NCBI GenBank assembly: GCA_012519525.1
Contig: JAAYQB010000080.1
Span: 1 to 19,971, forward strand
From: Bacteroidales bacterium
Lineage (GTDB): Bacteria; Bacteroidota; Bacteroidia; Bacteroidales; WCHB1-69
Reading direction: 5' to 3'
DNA: 19,971 bases
This document shows positions 1 to 7,331 of the stretch, piece after piece (positions within the stretch are counted from its first letter, which is position 1; each line of letters starts with the position of its first letter). The notes beneath the pieces were generated by a model. That model worked only from the letters and a program-made list of their open reading frames with translations, was not told where the DNA came from and searched no databases. Made by a program: the position numbers and the translations under genes.

Positions 1-99
1 AAATATTATTATAACGCACCTTCAGGTTCTTCAGTAGGTGTAAATATCTTTTTCAATGCTCAGTCGAAGAAAGTAGTGCGAACGGAATGTAAAGACTAA
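1..99 (+). CDS. C-terminal end of an unidentified gene (5' truncated)
   Basis: Frame 1 is open from the first base to a TAA stop at 97-99, giving 32 residues. The visible end is rich in Tyr, Ser and Val and finishes with a charged tail, KKVVRTECKD. The stretch GVNIFFNAQSKK alternates hydrophobic and polar residues, as a beta-strand would, but nothing identifies a family. It sits 203 nt before surE with a promoter-like element between, so it is probably the end of a separate upstream transcription unit. Function unknown. The call rests only on the open frame and the stop, so a chance open frame is possible. Confidence 0.5.
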   Translation, partial: KYYYNAPSGSSVGVNIFFNAQSKKVVRTECKD

Positions 100-249
100 T
101 CAAGAATTATAATAAAGCTCTGTTTGGGGTAGTGTACCATTTTATGCTTTTAAAAATAAAAACCACTTAATATCCAGACACATAAACTTATTTTTATTTT
201 GAAAAACACAACATTCTTTTTCATCTGTGTATTATTCAATTATTTTATG

Positions 250-257
250 TACATTTG
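250..257 (+). promoter_or_regulatory. Bacteroidota -7 element upstream of surE
   Basis: TACATTTG matches the Bacteroidota sigma-ABfr -7 consensus TAnnTTTG and continues as CAT. It lies 45 nt before the surE start, in the longest gap of the window. About 20 bases upstream there is only a poor -33 candidate (TGTG at 226-229). It would drive the run of tightly spaced genes from 303 to 5646. The rest of 100-302 is AT-rich: a weak AT-only inverted repeat (153-162 with 191-200) and no convincing ORF or RNA. Confidence 0.5.
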
Positions 258-302
258 CATAGCATAATTTGAAAGCATATCTATTTAATTATTAAAACAA
301 TA

Positions 303-1118
303 ATGGCAAAAAAAGAAGAGAACAAAACACAAAAAATACAAATCCGACAATCGAATAAACCTTTAATTTTAGTTACCAACGATGATGGCGTTGATGCTAA
401 AGGAGTACGTTTGTTAGCAAACATTGCTCGGAAGTTCGGACGTGTAATATTAGTAGCTCCCAGCGGACCACAATCGGGAAAAAGTCATGCTATTACATTT
501 ACATCGCCCCTGCGTATCAGTCGGATACATGCCGAAAAAGATTTTTTAATCTACAAAGCAAACAACACCCCCGTAGATGCGGTAAAATTGGCTCAATGTG
601 TATTGTTAAAAGACCAAAAAATAGATTTATTATTGGCAGGTATTAATCATGGTTCTAACTCTTCTTCCAGTGTGTTTTATTCCGGAACCATAGCTGCGGC
701 AATCGAAGGATGTTTGAATAAAATCCCTTCCATCGGATTTTCTTTAGCAGATTATTCTTCATCTCCCCATTTCGAAACCGCCGAAAAAGCAGCCCATACT
801 ATCATTCAAGCGGTTTTAGAGAATAAATTACCCGAAAATATCTGTCTAAATGTAAATATTCCCAATATTCCTTTGGAAGAAATGAAAGGTTATCGTATTA
901 CTCGTCAAGGCTTAAATCGTTGGCAAGAAGAATTGGAAGAACGTTTTGACCCTGTCGGCAGACCTTATTATTGGTTGAACGGATTTTTGATTGAAACCGA
1001 CGATAATGAAGATACGGACGAATGGGCTTTGAAAAATAATTATGTTTCCATTCATCCCATTCAAACCGATTTAACAGCTCATAGTTATATAAAAACAATG
1101 AAAAAATGGAAATTTTAA
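303..1118 (+). CDS. surE: 5'/3'-nucleotidase SurE
   Basis: SurE is a metal-dependent phosphatase that removes phosphate from nucleoside 5'- and 3'-monophosphates, and in some species from short polyphosphate; it is cytoplasmic. The metal-site signature is visible: NDDG with Asp27-Asp28, the Ser58 loop in APSGPQSGKSHAIT, and Asn115 in AGINHGSN, followed by the family stretch YSGTIAAAIEG. At 271 aa it is close to the usual 250-270. A lysine-rich extension of about 19 residues precedes the first beta strand (PLILVTNDDG). The ATG at 303 follows a TAnnTTTG promoter by 45 nt and I see no better internal start. It heads a compact gene run, with the next gene 12 nt away. The family call is secure; the natural substrate is not shown by sequence. 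Confidence 0.95.
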   Translation: MAKKEENKTQKIQIRQSNKPLILVTNDDGVDAKGVRLLANIARKFGRVILVAPSGPQSGKSHAITFTSPLRISRIHAEKDFLIYKANNTPVDAVKLAQCVLLKDQKIDLLLAGINHGSNSSSSVFYSGTIAAAIEGCLNKIPSIGFSLADYSSSPHFETAEKAAHTIIQAVLENKLPENICLNVNIPNIPLEEMKGYRITRQGLNRWQEELEERFDPVGRPYYWLNGFLIETDDNEDTDEWALKNNYVSIHPIQTDLTAHSYIKTMKKWKF

Positions 1119-1130
1119 ATAAAAAAAATA

Positions 1131-1421
1131 ATGGAAAAATTTCGTAGAGATAGTATGTGGTTGGGAATCGTAATAGGAATCGTATTGCCGACCGTTTTGT
1201 TTAGCCTTTTGTTTGGCTTATCCAAAATATTTGCCCCGGAAGGGAAAGAATATTTAGTGAAATTATCAACAATTTTGTTGATTTCAATTTTTCCTAATTT
1301 ATTTTCACTTCGTTATTATTTAGTAAAATTAAAATACGATCGTACAGGAAGAGGAATTCTTTTGGTTACTTTTCTATTTGCGATTGCATATTTCTTAATA
1401 TTCTTAAATTTAATAAAATGA
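1131..1421 (+). CDS. Small integral membrane protein, about three transmembrane helices
   Basis: This 96-aa protein has three hydrophobic stretches, at about residues 10-32 (WLGIVIGIVLPTVLFSLLF), 42-60 (LVKLSTILLISIFPNLFSL) and 75-94 (GILLVTFLFAIAYFLIFL). The connecting segment RYYLVKLKYDRTGRG is basic, so it probably faces the cytoplasm. I do not recognise a named family and no catalytic motif is visible. The gene begins 12 nt after surE and its TGA overlaps the sirtuin ATG (ATGA at 1418-1421), a sign of translational coupling in one transcript. It is a real gene by spacing and hydrophobic pattern; its role is unknown. Confidence 0.8.
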   Translation: MEKFRRDSMWLGIVIGIVLPTVLFSLLFGLSKIFAPEGKEYLVKLSTILLISIFPNLFSLRYYLVKLKYDRTGRGILLVTFLFAIAYFLIFLNLIK

Positions 1422-2128
1422 AAAAAATAGTCGTTCTAACAGGAGCCGGTATAAGTGCGGAAAGCGGAATAAAAACTTTTCGTGATTCGGACGGATTATG
1501 GGAAAATTACAGAGTAGAAGATGTGGCAACTCCCGAAGCTTGGGAAAACAATTATGAATTAGTATTGAATTTTTACAACGAACGTCTTCAACAATTAGAC
1601 AAGGCATTCCCTAACGACGGACACAATTATTTGACAAAATTAGAGTCGCATTATGAGGTACAAATTATTACACAAAATGTTGACGACCTCCACGAAAAGG
1701 CAGGTTCTTCCAATGTCTTGCATTTACATGGCGAATTGAGAAAAAAAAGAAGTCAGGTTAATCCGGATTATATTTTAGAAATTGATAAAACGGAAAATCA
1801 AATCAAAAAAGGAGACCTCTGCCCTTGGGGACAGCAAATGCGTCCGCATATAGTATGGTTTGGCGAGGCAGTTCCTCTAATCGAAGAAGCAGCAAAATTA
1901 GTAGAGCAAGCCGATATTTTTATCATTATAGGCACTTCGATGGCTGTATATCCTGCAGCAGGCTTGATTTATTATGTAAAACCGGGAATACCAATATATT
2001 ATATTGACCCTAAAGCAAATGAAACTCCTAATGTCAGTAAAAACACAATCCGTATTGCCGAAAAAGCAAGCATAGGAGTTGCTCAATTAGTAAATGAATT
2101 ACTAGAAAAAGCTAAAAATGCTAACTAA
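1418..2128 (+). CDS. cobB: Class III sirtuin (NAD-dependent protein deacylase, CobB/SIRT5-like)
   Basis: Sirtuins use NAD+ to remove acyl groups from lysine side chains, giving nicotinamide and O-acyl-ADP-ribose. Visible motifs are the NAD-binding GAGISAESGI (residues 9-18) with FRD (21-23), TQNVDDLHEKAG (85-95), catalytic His104 in LHLHGEL, and RPHIVWFGE (142-150). Tyr53 and Arg56 in FYNERLQQL match the Tyr-x-x-Arg pair that binds succinyl or malonyl lysine in CobB and SIRT5, so desuccinylase or demalonylase activity is likely. Oddly, the zinc module between His104 and FGE has one cysteine (Cys135) instead of four. That fits a reduced, zinc-free form which, as I recall, occurs in other Bacteroidota sirtuins. 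At 236 aa the length is typical. The start overlaps the previous stop by 4 nt and the end overlaps the acyltransferase by 11 nt. Confidence 0.92.
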   Translation: MKKIVVLTGAGISAESGIKTFRDSDGLWENYRVEDVATPEAWENNYELVLNFYNERLQQLDKAFPNDGHNYLTKLESHYEVQIITQNVDDLHEKAGSSNVLHLHGELRKKRSQVNPDYILEIDKTENQIKKGDLCPWGQQMRPHIVWFGEAVPLIEEAAKLVEQADIFIIIGTSMAVYPAAGLIYYVKPGIPIYYIDPKANETPNVSKNTIRIAEKASIGVAQLVNELLEKAKNAN

Positions 2129-2999
2129 AATAGCTGTTTATTGTTTGCTATATCCTCTTTCCCTACTCCCTATGGCTATACTGTATGGAGTAGCCAAGAT
2201 TATTTATCTTGTTTTATATCAATTGATTCGTTATCGTATTAATGTTACCCGAACTAATTTAAAAAATTCCTTCCCGACTTTTTCTCGTTCAAAACTTAAA
2301 CAAATAGAAAAAGCATATTACGTTCATTTATGCAATTTGTTTGTCGAAGGCGTTAAAATGCTCAGCATATCACGAAAAGAATTAATGAAACGCTATAGGT
2401 GTAAAAATCCGGAATTGGTCAATCAATATTTTGAGCAAAAGAAGAGTGTTATCTTAATGTCAAGTCATTATAACAATTGGGAATGGATGGTACTGTCGTT
2501 AGCCATGCAATTTAAACATCACGGAATAGGAGTAGGAAAAGAAAACTCTAATAAATCTTTCGAAAAAACGATTAACCTCTTCAGAACACGATACGGAACG
2601 GAAGTTGTTTTTGCAAAAACCATTCGAGATGTTTTTCAACAATACGATAATCAGCAAAAACCCACTGCCTATATGATGCTCAGCGATCAAGCTCCCGGCA
2701 GTGTTAAAAATCCTTTTATGGTCAACTTTCTTCATCAGCCAAGCGATATGATTTTCGGAGGAGAATATTTCGCCGCAAAATACGATTATCCCGTATTGTA
2801 TTATGTTGTAAAACAAAAAAAACGAGGATTTTATGAATTTAAATTAGAACTCATTACCGATAACCCTACTTTAACATCTTATGGCGATATTACTAAAAAA
2901 TACACTCAACTGTTGGAACGAGATATTACCAATGAGCCCGCTTATTGGTTATGGAGCCATAAGCGCTGGAAACACACAATCAATTATATTGAAAATTAA
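2118..2999 (+). CDS. LpxL/HtrB-type lipid A (lysophospholipid) acyltransferase
   Basis: This family transfers a fatty acyl chain from acyl-ACP to a lipid A precursor at the cytoplasmic face of the inner membrane, forming the acyloxyacyl group. The N-terminus (about residues 5-37) is a hydrophobic membrane anchor with no cleavable signal. The catalytic H-x4-E motif is SSHYNNWEW, with His117 and Glu122. The conserved DQ motif of the family is MMLSDQAPG (Asp190-Gln191), followed by FGGEYFAAKYDYPVLYY. At 293 aa the length is usual. The gene starts inside the end of the sirtuin gene (11-nt overlap). A Kdo transferase lies 15 kb downstream, but this gene is not in an LPS cluster. LpxL-like is certain at family level; which lipid A position it acylates is not readable. 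Confidence 0.9.
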   Translation: MLTKIAVYCLLYPLSLLPMAILYGVAKIIYLVLYQLIRYRINVTRTNLKNSFPTFSRSKLKQIEKAYYVHLCNLFVEGVKMLSISRKELMKRYRCKNPELVNQYFEQKKSVILMSSHYNNWEWMVLSLAMQFKHHGIGVGKENSNKSFEKTINLFRTRYGTEVVFAKTIRDVFQQYDNQQKPTAYMMLSDQAPGSVKNPFMVNFLHQPSDMIFGGEYFAAKYDYPVLYYVVKQKKRGFYEFKLELITDNPTLTSYGDITKKYTQLLERDITNEPAYWLWSHKRWKHTINYIEN

Positions 3000-3005
3000 T
3001 GTTTT

Positions 3006-5150
3006 ATGTGTATAAAAAAGGAATTTCTTTTATTGTTATTTATTTGTCTAATAAAAATTACCTATACACAATCTTTGGTTTATACCCATGATATTCAACA
3101 TGTACAAACGCTATCGACAATCAATACCGACTATAAAGAATTGTTCAAAACATTTACGACCAATCCTAATGCTACCATTTCTATTTATTATACTTTTCAA
3201 ATCAAAATTTATCACGAAAAAGAACAACAATATTCTATCCTTATCTCCTACCAAGAAGACAGTGTTGCAGGCGATGTATTGTATCGTCAACTGACTTTGG
3301 CGGATTTGTTTTATCCTAAACGGGTTTTTTGTAACGGAAATATAGTAGCCAATGGAAAAAATATTCTTCCTTTACGCATACAAAATCAAGCTATTACTTT
3401 AAACAACACCTTGTTAGATACGGTTATTACAACAACAGAAGACAGCATTCAATGGACTCATCATATTGAATACCTACAATTTTATTTAGACGATAGCTTA
3501 ACCAAAAATTGTTATTTGCGGACAAAAAAAATTGATGCTTATTATCATTGCGACAGTTTATTTTATAAATGGAATAAAGAATTAGACAAATTAAACTTAT
3601 CGAATGTAGATTTGCTGCCTATCTACAAATTTACATTAGAAGATGTTGAAAAAGAAGTCAATGCTTATGTGGCAAATCAATTTGAAAACATATTGAGTCT
3701 TTCGAAAATCGATAACACGGCTTATTTAATAAAAGTTTCCAAACTATTCAACCGCCTCAACAATATAAAAAAATATTTGATTGCTACTTTACCCGATATG
3801 GACGAAATGTTGTACCGCAAAGGTGTTGAATTTGAACAACAAAATAATTATGAAAAAGCCGTTCATTATTACAAACGCTCCCTCGATTATAATCCTACTT
3901 GTTCGTTATCGATAGTTGCCTTATCCAATTATTATTTAAACAAAAAAGACTATACAAAAGCAATTTCTTCGATTAATACCTTATATAAAGACACTATCCA
4001 AGTCATAGAAAATCATTCGATGGCTTATTCTATTTATCAGACTTTGTATGATTTGGCAAAAGAGCAAATGAATAAAAACGATTATTATTCGGCTTCGAAA
4101 ACATTGGATACCTTAGCTTATTATTGTTCGCTTATTCCTCTTGATTTTTCTAAATCCAATTATCAATTATTAAGACAAAAAGCAAGACAAGGAATTTATG
4201 ATTCTTACATGGACGTTATTTTAGCAGCTATTAATAATGAAAAATTCGGATTAGCCGCTACTTATTTGCAAGGATTGGAAAATATTATTAAAAAAAATAA
4301 AGATACTTTAGAAGTAAATGAGCAATATAACAATATGTTACAGTTGTTATGGGGAAGATATTCACACTACATAAACCAAAAAATAACGGAAAAACAATAT
4401 ATATTCGCACTAATAGATATCAAAGAGTTCAATAATTCATTAGATTCCTTGCAATTTAATTATCCGGAACAATTCTTTTCCGATATTTACACTATTTGTT
4501 ATTCTTCTCTATACGAAGAAAAAATAACGGAAATTAACGAACTAAAAGAAAATAAAAACAATAAAAATTTATCGGAAAAAATCAAAGAAACGGAAGATTT
4601 TTACATTACAAATCAACAATATATTCAGGATAAAAATTTTATGTCGTCAAAATCCGATGAAGAAAAGGAAAGAATATATTTCGAAAACCGATACTATAAA
4701 CTTTGCTCCTATTTAAAAAATATACCTGAAGATATCATAAGTTACGATTTTTTAGATAGTTGCATTTTATCGCGTAAGTGGCAACTCACTTACCAATTTG
4801 ACGACTGTAGCGAATGGGACGATATCGTTGAAAACAAATGCAAACCTGTTATTTTATCCAAAATATCACGCATTAATACTTTTATTTGGGGCAATGAATT
4901 TAAAAAAGCACTCCCTTTATTTAAAGACCTAACGACAGCCATTCACACTTTATCCTTAACAACAGATACTGTTATTTCCCAAAAATATCGAGAAACACAA
5001 TCAATTTTACAATCCAGAGCTTGTGCTTATTTAGAAAGAGAAAAAATAGATGTATTCAATAAAGCATCTGATTTATTGAAACAAAAAGTATATGGAGGCA
5101 GAAAAAACACTTTTATCCGTTACATCATTTTCTATAGAAATAGAATGTAA
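3006..5150 (+). CDS. Secreted TPR-repeat protein, main part (frame broken at 3' end)
   Basis: The 714-aa frame opens with a signal peptide (basic MCIKKE, then LLLLFICLIKITYTQS), so the protein is exported, probably to the periplasm. The first 220 residues or so are beta-rich and unlike anything I recognise. From about residue 265 there are tetratricopeptide-like helix pairs, clearest in FEQQNNYEKAVHYYKRSLDY and the following YYLNKKDYTKAISSINTL. A lysine- and glutamate-rich helical stretch follows. TPRs bind partner proteins; no enzyme motif is visible. The reading frame runs into an unrelated basic tail (YGGRKNTFIRYIIFYRNRM) and stops at 5150, while the +1 frame from 5080 onward continues the TPR pattern. 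The native protein was probably about 890 aa. It follows the acyltransferase by 6 nt. A start at the ATG at 3006 gives a proper signal peptide. Confidence 0.75.
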   Translation: MCIKKEFLLLLFICLIKITYTQSLVYTHDIQHVQTLSTINTDYKELFKTFTTNPNATISIYYTFQIKIYHEKEQQYSILISYQEDSVAGDVLYRQLTLADLFYPKRVFCNGNIVANGKNILPLRIQNQAITLNNTLLDTVITTTEDSIQWTHHIEYLQFYLDDSLTKNCYLRTKKIDAYYHCDSLFYKWNKELDKLNLSNVDLLPIYKFTLEDVEKEVNAYVANQFENILSLSKIDNTAYLIKVSKLFNRLNNIKKYLIATLPDMDEMLYRKGVEFEQQNNYEKAVHYYKRSLDYNPTCSLSIVALSNYYLNKKDYTKAISSINTLYKDTIQVIENHSMAYSIYQTLYDLAKEQMNKNDYYSASKTLDTLAYYCSLIPLDFSKSNYQLLRQKARQGIYDSYMDVILAAINNEKFGLAATYLQGLENIIKKNKDTLEVNEQYNNMLQLLWGRYSHYINQKITEKQYIFALIDIKEFNNSLDSLQFNYPEQFFSDIYTICYSSLYEEKITEINELKENKNNKNLSEKIKETEDFYITNQQYIQDKNFMSSKSDEEKERIYFENRYYKLCSYLKNIPEDIISYDFLDSCILSRKWQLTYQFDDCSEWDDIVENKCKPVILSKISRINTFIWGNEFKKALPLFKDLTTAIHTLSLTTDTVISQKYRETQSILQSRACAYLEREKIDVFNKASDLLKQKVYGGRKNTFIRYIIFYRNRM

Positions 5151-5646
5151 TATTTCTCCTTATAATGATAGTATCAATCATTTATTACAATATATCAAAA
5201 AGCCGGCTCATTTTCAACGAATTTACAATAATGCATTGTTGTATATTTCTGTCCAAAAATACGAAGAAGGATTTCGTTTATACGACGAGGCATTTCATTA
5301 TTTCAAAACACAAGACATTGATAGTTATGGATTATACTGCCCCGACAAAAAAGAATTTTTAATTAATTCGAAAAACACCAATTATTATTCCTATATTTGC
5401 GAACAATATGTACAAGAAAAAGAATTTGATAAAGCAATAGAAATAATGTTGTCAGCTGTTTCACAAAAACTATCTTTCAATAAAACTCAAAAAACAATAG
5501 GCGAAGCTTTTTCTAAATATGTTAAAGATAATAAGTTACGACCTTTTCAAGCCATAAAACCCTACCGGTTTACAAAAGCACATTCTCCTTTTTTAAATGC
5601 ATTCTTGGGAAAGCCCATTGCCTTTTTTTATCTTTTGATACATTAA
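5092..5646 (+). pseudogene. 3' part of the TPR protein in the +1 frame (frameshifted continuation)
   Basis: This 184-aa frame overlaps the preceding one by 59 nt and has no promoter and no gap of its own. Its first residues, EAEKTLL, complete the TPR helix that the upstream frame leaves unfinished (FNKASDLLKQKVY). Further TPR-like pairs follow: YISVQKYEEGFRLYDEAFHYF and YVQEKEFDKAIEIMLSAV. The simplest reading is one gene with a single-base insertion, possibly an extra G in TATGGAGGCAG near 5091-5099; removing one base there joins the frames. In this frame the last stop before the overlap is TGA at 5077-5079, so the shift lies between 5080 and 5150. The hydrophobic C-terminal end (PIAFFYLLIH), which runs through a T-run, may also be altered. 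A sequencing error, a true pseudogene and programmed +1 frameshifting are all possible. Confidence 0.6.
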
Positions 5647-5684
5647 AATTTAATAAAACACATAGTTCATATTAAAATAAAATA

Positions 5685-5692
5685 TATTTTTG
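5685..5692 (+). promoter_or_regulatory. Bacteroidota -7 element upstream of the lipoprotein gene
   Basis: TATTTTTG followed by CA matches TAnnTTTG and lies 26 nt before the ATG at 5719, in the 72-nt gap after the TPR gene. No clear TTTG -33 box is visible at 19-22 bases upstream, but that element is often weak. It would start transcription of the envelope trio. Confidence 0.55.
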
Positions 5693-5718
5693 CAAATAAA
5701 AAATAAAAAGTTTATACT

Positions 5719-7329
5719 ATGAAAACATTTGGATTATTTAACAGGTTTTTTTTATTAACAATATCCTTTGTATTTATCTGCTCCTCATGCTATAAAGATA
5801 TTATTGACGATTTAAAAAAGGATATAGCAGTAAAATACGACGGCACATGGGCAGCTAATATTGTCAATACGGAAGCTAATCTTACTGATTTCAATTTAGA
5901 AACGGGAGAAGATGCCGATTTTAAAATTGAAAATCAAGATAATATTTTAGTACTAACCTACAATACTACTAAATTATATTCATTACGCGGAGAACATTTA
6001 TTTTCAGCAAGTTTAGCTACTACGAGTTTTAATTTCACACTTCCTGCTCCTTCATCGCCTATAAAAAGTAGGAAAGCTAATTATAACTATACTATCAGCA
6101 AAGACATTGAGTTGAATTTAGATGGAATGATTATAGATTCAATATTGTTAAAATCAGGTGTATTCACATTAAATTTTACCTCAGATTTGAATCATGAATA
6201 TGTCATTACTTTAAAAAGCGATTACATATTAAACGAAAACATGCAAAAATTAGATATGACCAAACGTTCTACTACTCCCAACGTCTCATTTTCTATCAAT
6301 GCAAAAGATAAATATGTTATTTTACCTCTCGGAAGAAATGCTATCCCTATAACTATCGAAATAGAAGTTATTCCCGGAGAAGGAGCTTTAAATTTTCCTT
6401 ATCATTTTAATGTTACCAATACTTTTCCTAATATGGGATTTTCTTGGATGCATGGGCAATTTATTAAAAAAACTGAATATTTATCTAAAAATTTAGAAAT
6501 GGAATTTTTAAGAAATAACGCCATACTAAAATGCAAAGCATATTCGGCAAAAGTACATCTTGATGTTAGAAATAATGTAGGCTTACCTCTTTCCTTAGAC
6601 ATTGATTCGGTCATTATCTGTAACCCTGTGGAAAACATGTATATTCCTCTAATTACTTTCAATGAATTGTTAACAGCAAAATACCCAATCGTAAGAGGTG
6701 AATATGCTACTACTACTCGTACTTTCGACATAGATAGTTTTTTATTTGACAATAGAAATTCTTTTATTTTGTTCCGAGCAACGGGAATTTTAAACAATGA
6801 CGGTATGGATGGAAATAAATATTATATTACCGATACTTCTCGCTATCGTGTACATGCACGTATTGAATTCCCTTTAAAAATAAACTTACATGAACTCTCC
6901 TATTTTGATACTGTTGCTTTTAGTATGGATAGCTTAAATGTAGAAGAATTAGAATATGTAATATTCCGTATTCAGTTAGAAAACAATTTTGCTTTTGGAA
7001 TACAAAGTCAAGTGTATTTTACAAACGACAATTACGCTATCATTGATTCACTATTTGATGCTCCATTGTTCATCCCTAAAGCTTCTGTAGATCCCGCTAA
7101 CGACTACCATCTTATTGAAACTTCTTTTGGAAGTGAAAAAGTTACCGTAACCAATGAGCGCTTACAAAAACTTGCTGCTGCTGCAAGCAATATAATTATC
7201 CGAGCAGATGCAAAAATCAATAAGAGCGATCCTTATATGATTTTTTATTATAACGAACAAAAGTTAGGTATAAAACTTGGAATGCAAGCACATGTTAAAA
7301 CACAGTTTGACACTTCTAAAAACAAATAG
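5719..7329 (+). CDS. Predicted outer-membrane lipoprotein of unknown family
   Basis: The 536-aa product starts with a lipoprotein signal: basic residue and hydrophobic core (NRFFLLTISFVFI) ending in CSSC, with Cys24 as the probable lipidated residue. The next residues, YKDIIDD, are acidic with a Lys, somewhat like the Bacteroidota surface-export signal, so surface display is possible but not shown. The rest is almost all beta-strand-like, rich in Asn, Thr and alternating hydrophobics, with repeated segments that look like immunoglobulin or barrel-associated sandwich domains (for example about 30-180 and 190-330). I recognise no family and no active-site motif. The next gene, a DUF5723-like barrel protein, begins 2 nt after the stop, which strongly suggests the two act together at the outer membrane. 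Confidence 0.8.
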   Translation: MKTFGLFNRFFLLTISFVFICSSCYKDIIDDLKKDIAVKYDGTWAANIVNTEANLTDFNLETGEDADFKIENQDNILVLTYNTTKLYSLRGEHLFSASLATTSFNFTLPAPSSPIKSRKANYNYTISKDIELNLDGMIIDSILLKSGVFTLNFTSDLNHEYVITLKSDYILNENMQKLDMTKRSTTPNVSFSINAKDKYVILPLGRNAIPITIEIEVIPGEGALNFPYHFNVTNTFPNMGFSWMHGQFIKKTEYLSKNLEMEFLRNNAILKCKAYSAKVHLDVRNNVGLPLSLDIDSVIICNPVENMYIPLITFNELLTAKYPIVRGEYATTTRTFDIDSFLFDNRNSFILFRATGILNNDGMDGNKYYITDTSRYRVHARIEFPLKINLHELSYFDTVAFSMDSLNVEELEYVIFRIQLENNFAFGIQSQVYFTNDNYAIIDSLFDAPLFIPKASVDPANDYHLIETSFGSEKVTVTNERLQKLAAAASNIIIRADAKINKSDPYMIFYYNEQKLGIKLGMQAHVKTQFDTSKNK

Positions 7330-7331
7330 AT

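Noticed and set aside
153..200. AT-only inverted repeat (10-bp arms, 28-base loop) before surE
   Set aside because: Arms are AAAATAAAAA and its complement with a long loop; thermodynamically weak and composition-driven.
898..1098. 66-codon open frame on the minus strand inside surE
   Set aside because: It lies entirely within surE, whose motifs are intact, and shows no recognisable protein pattern or promoter; it is an antisense shadow.
2499..2816. 105-codon minus-strand open frame inside the acyltransferase gene
   Set aside because: Antisense to a conserved gene with its catalytic motifs in place; low-complexity Phe/Ile/Ser content as expected from reversed AT-rich coding sequence.
3006..5646. 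Two separate TPR genes in an overlapping operon
   Set aside because: A 59-nt out-of-phase overlap with the TPR pattern continuing across frames is better explained by one broken gene; retained only as an alternative.
5679..5690. AAAATATATTTT palindrome overlapping the -7 element at 5685
   Set aside because: Only 12 bp and A/T only; expected by chance in this composition.
6402..6797. 131-codon minus-strand open frame inside the lipoprotein gene
   Set aside because: The longest antisense frame here, but the forward frame has a clear lipoprotein signal and continuous beta-rich coding; no promoter or family features on the minus strand.
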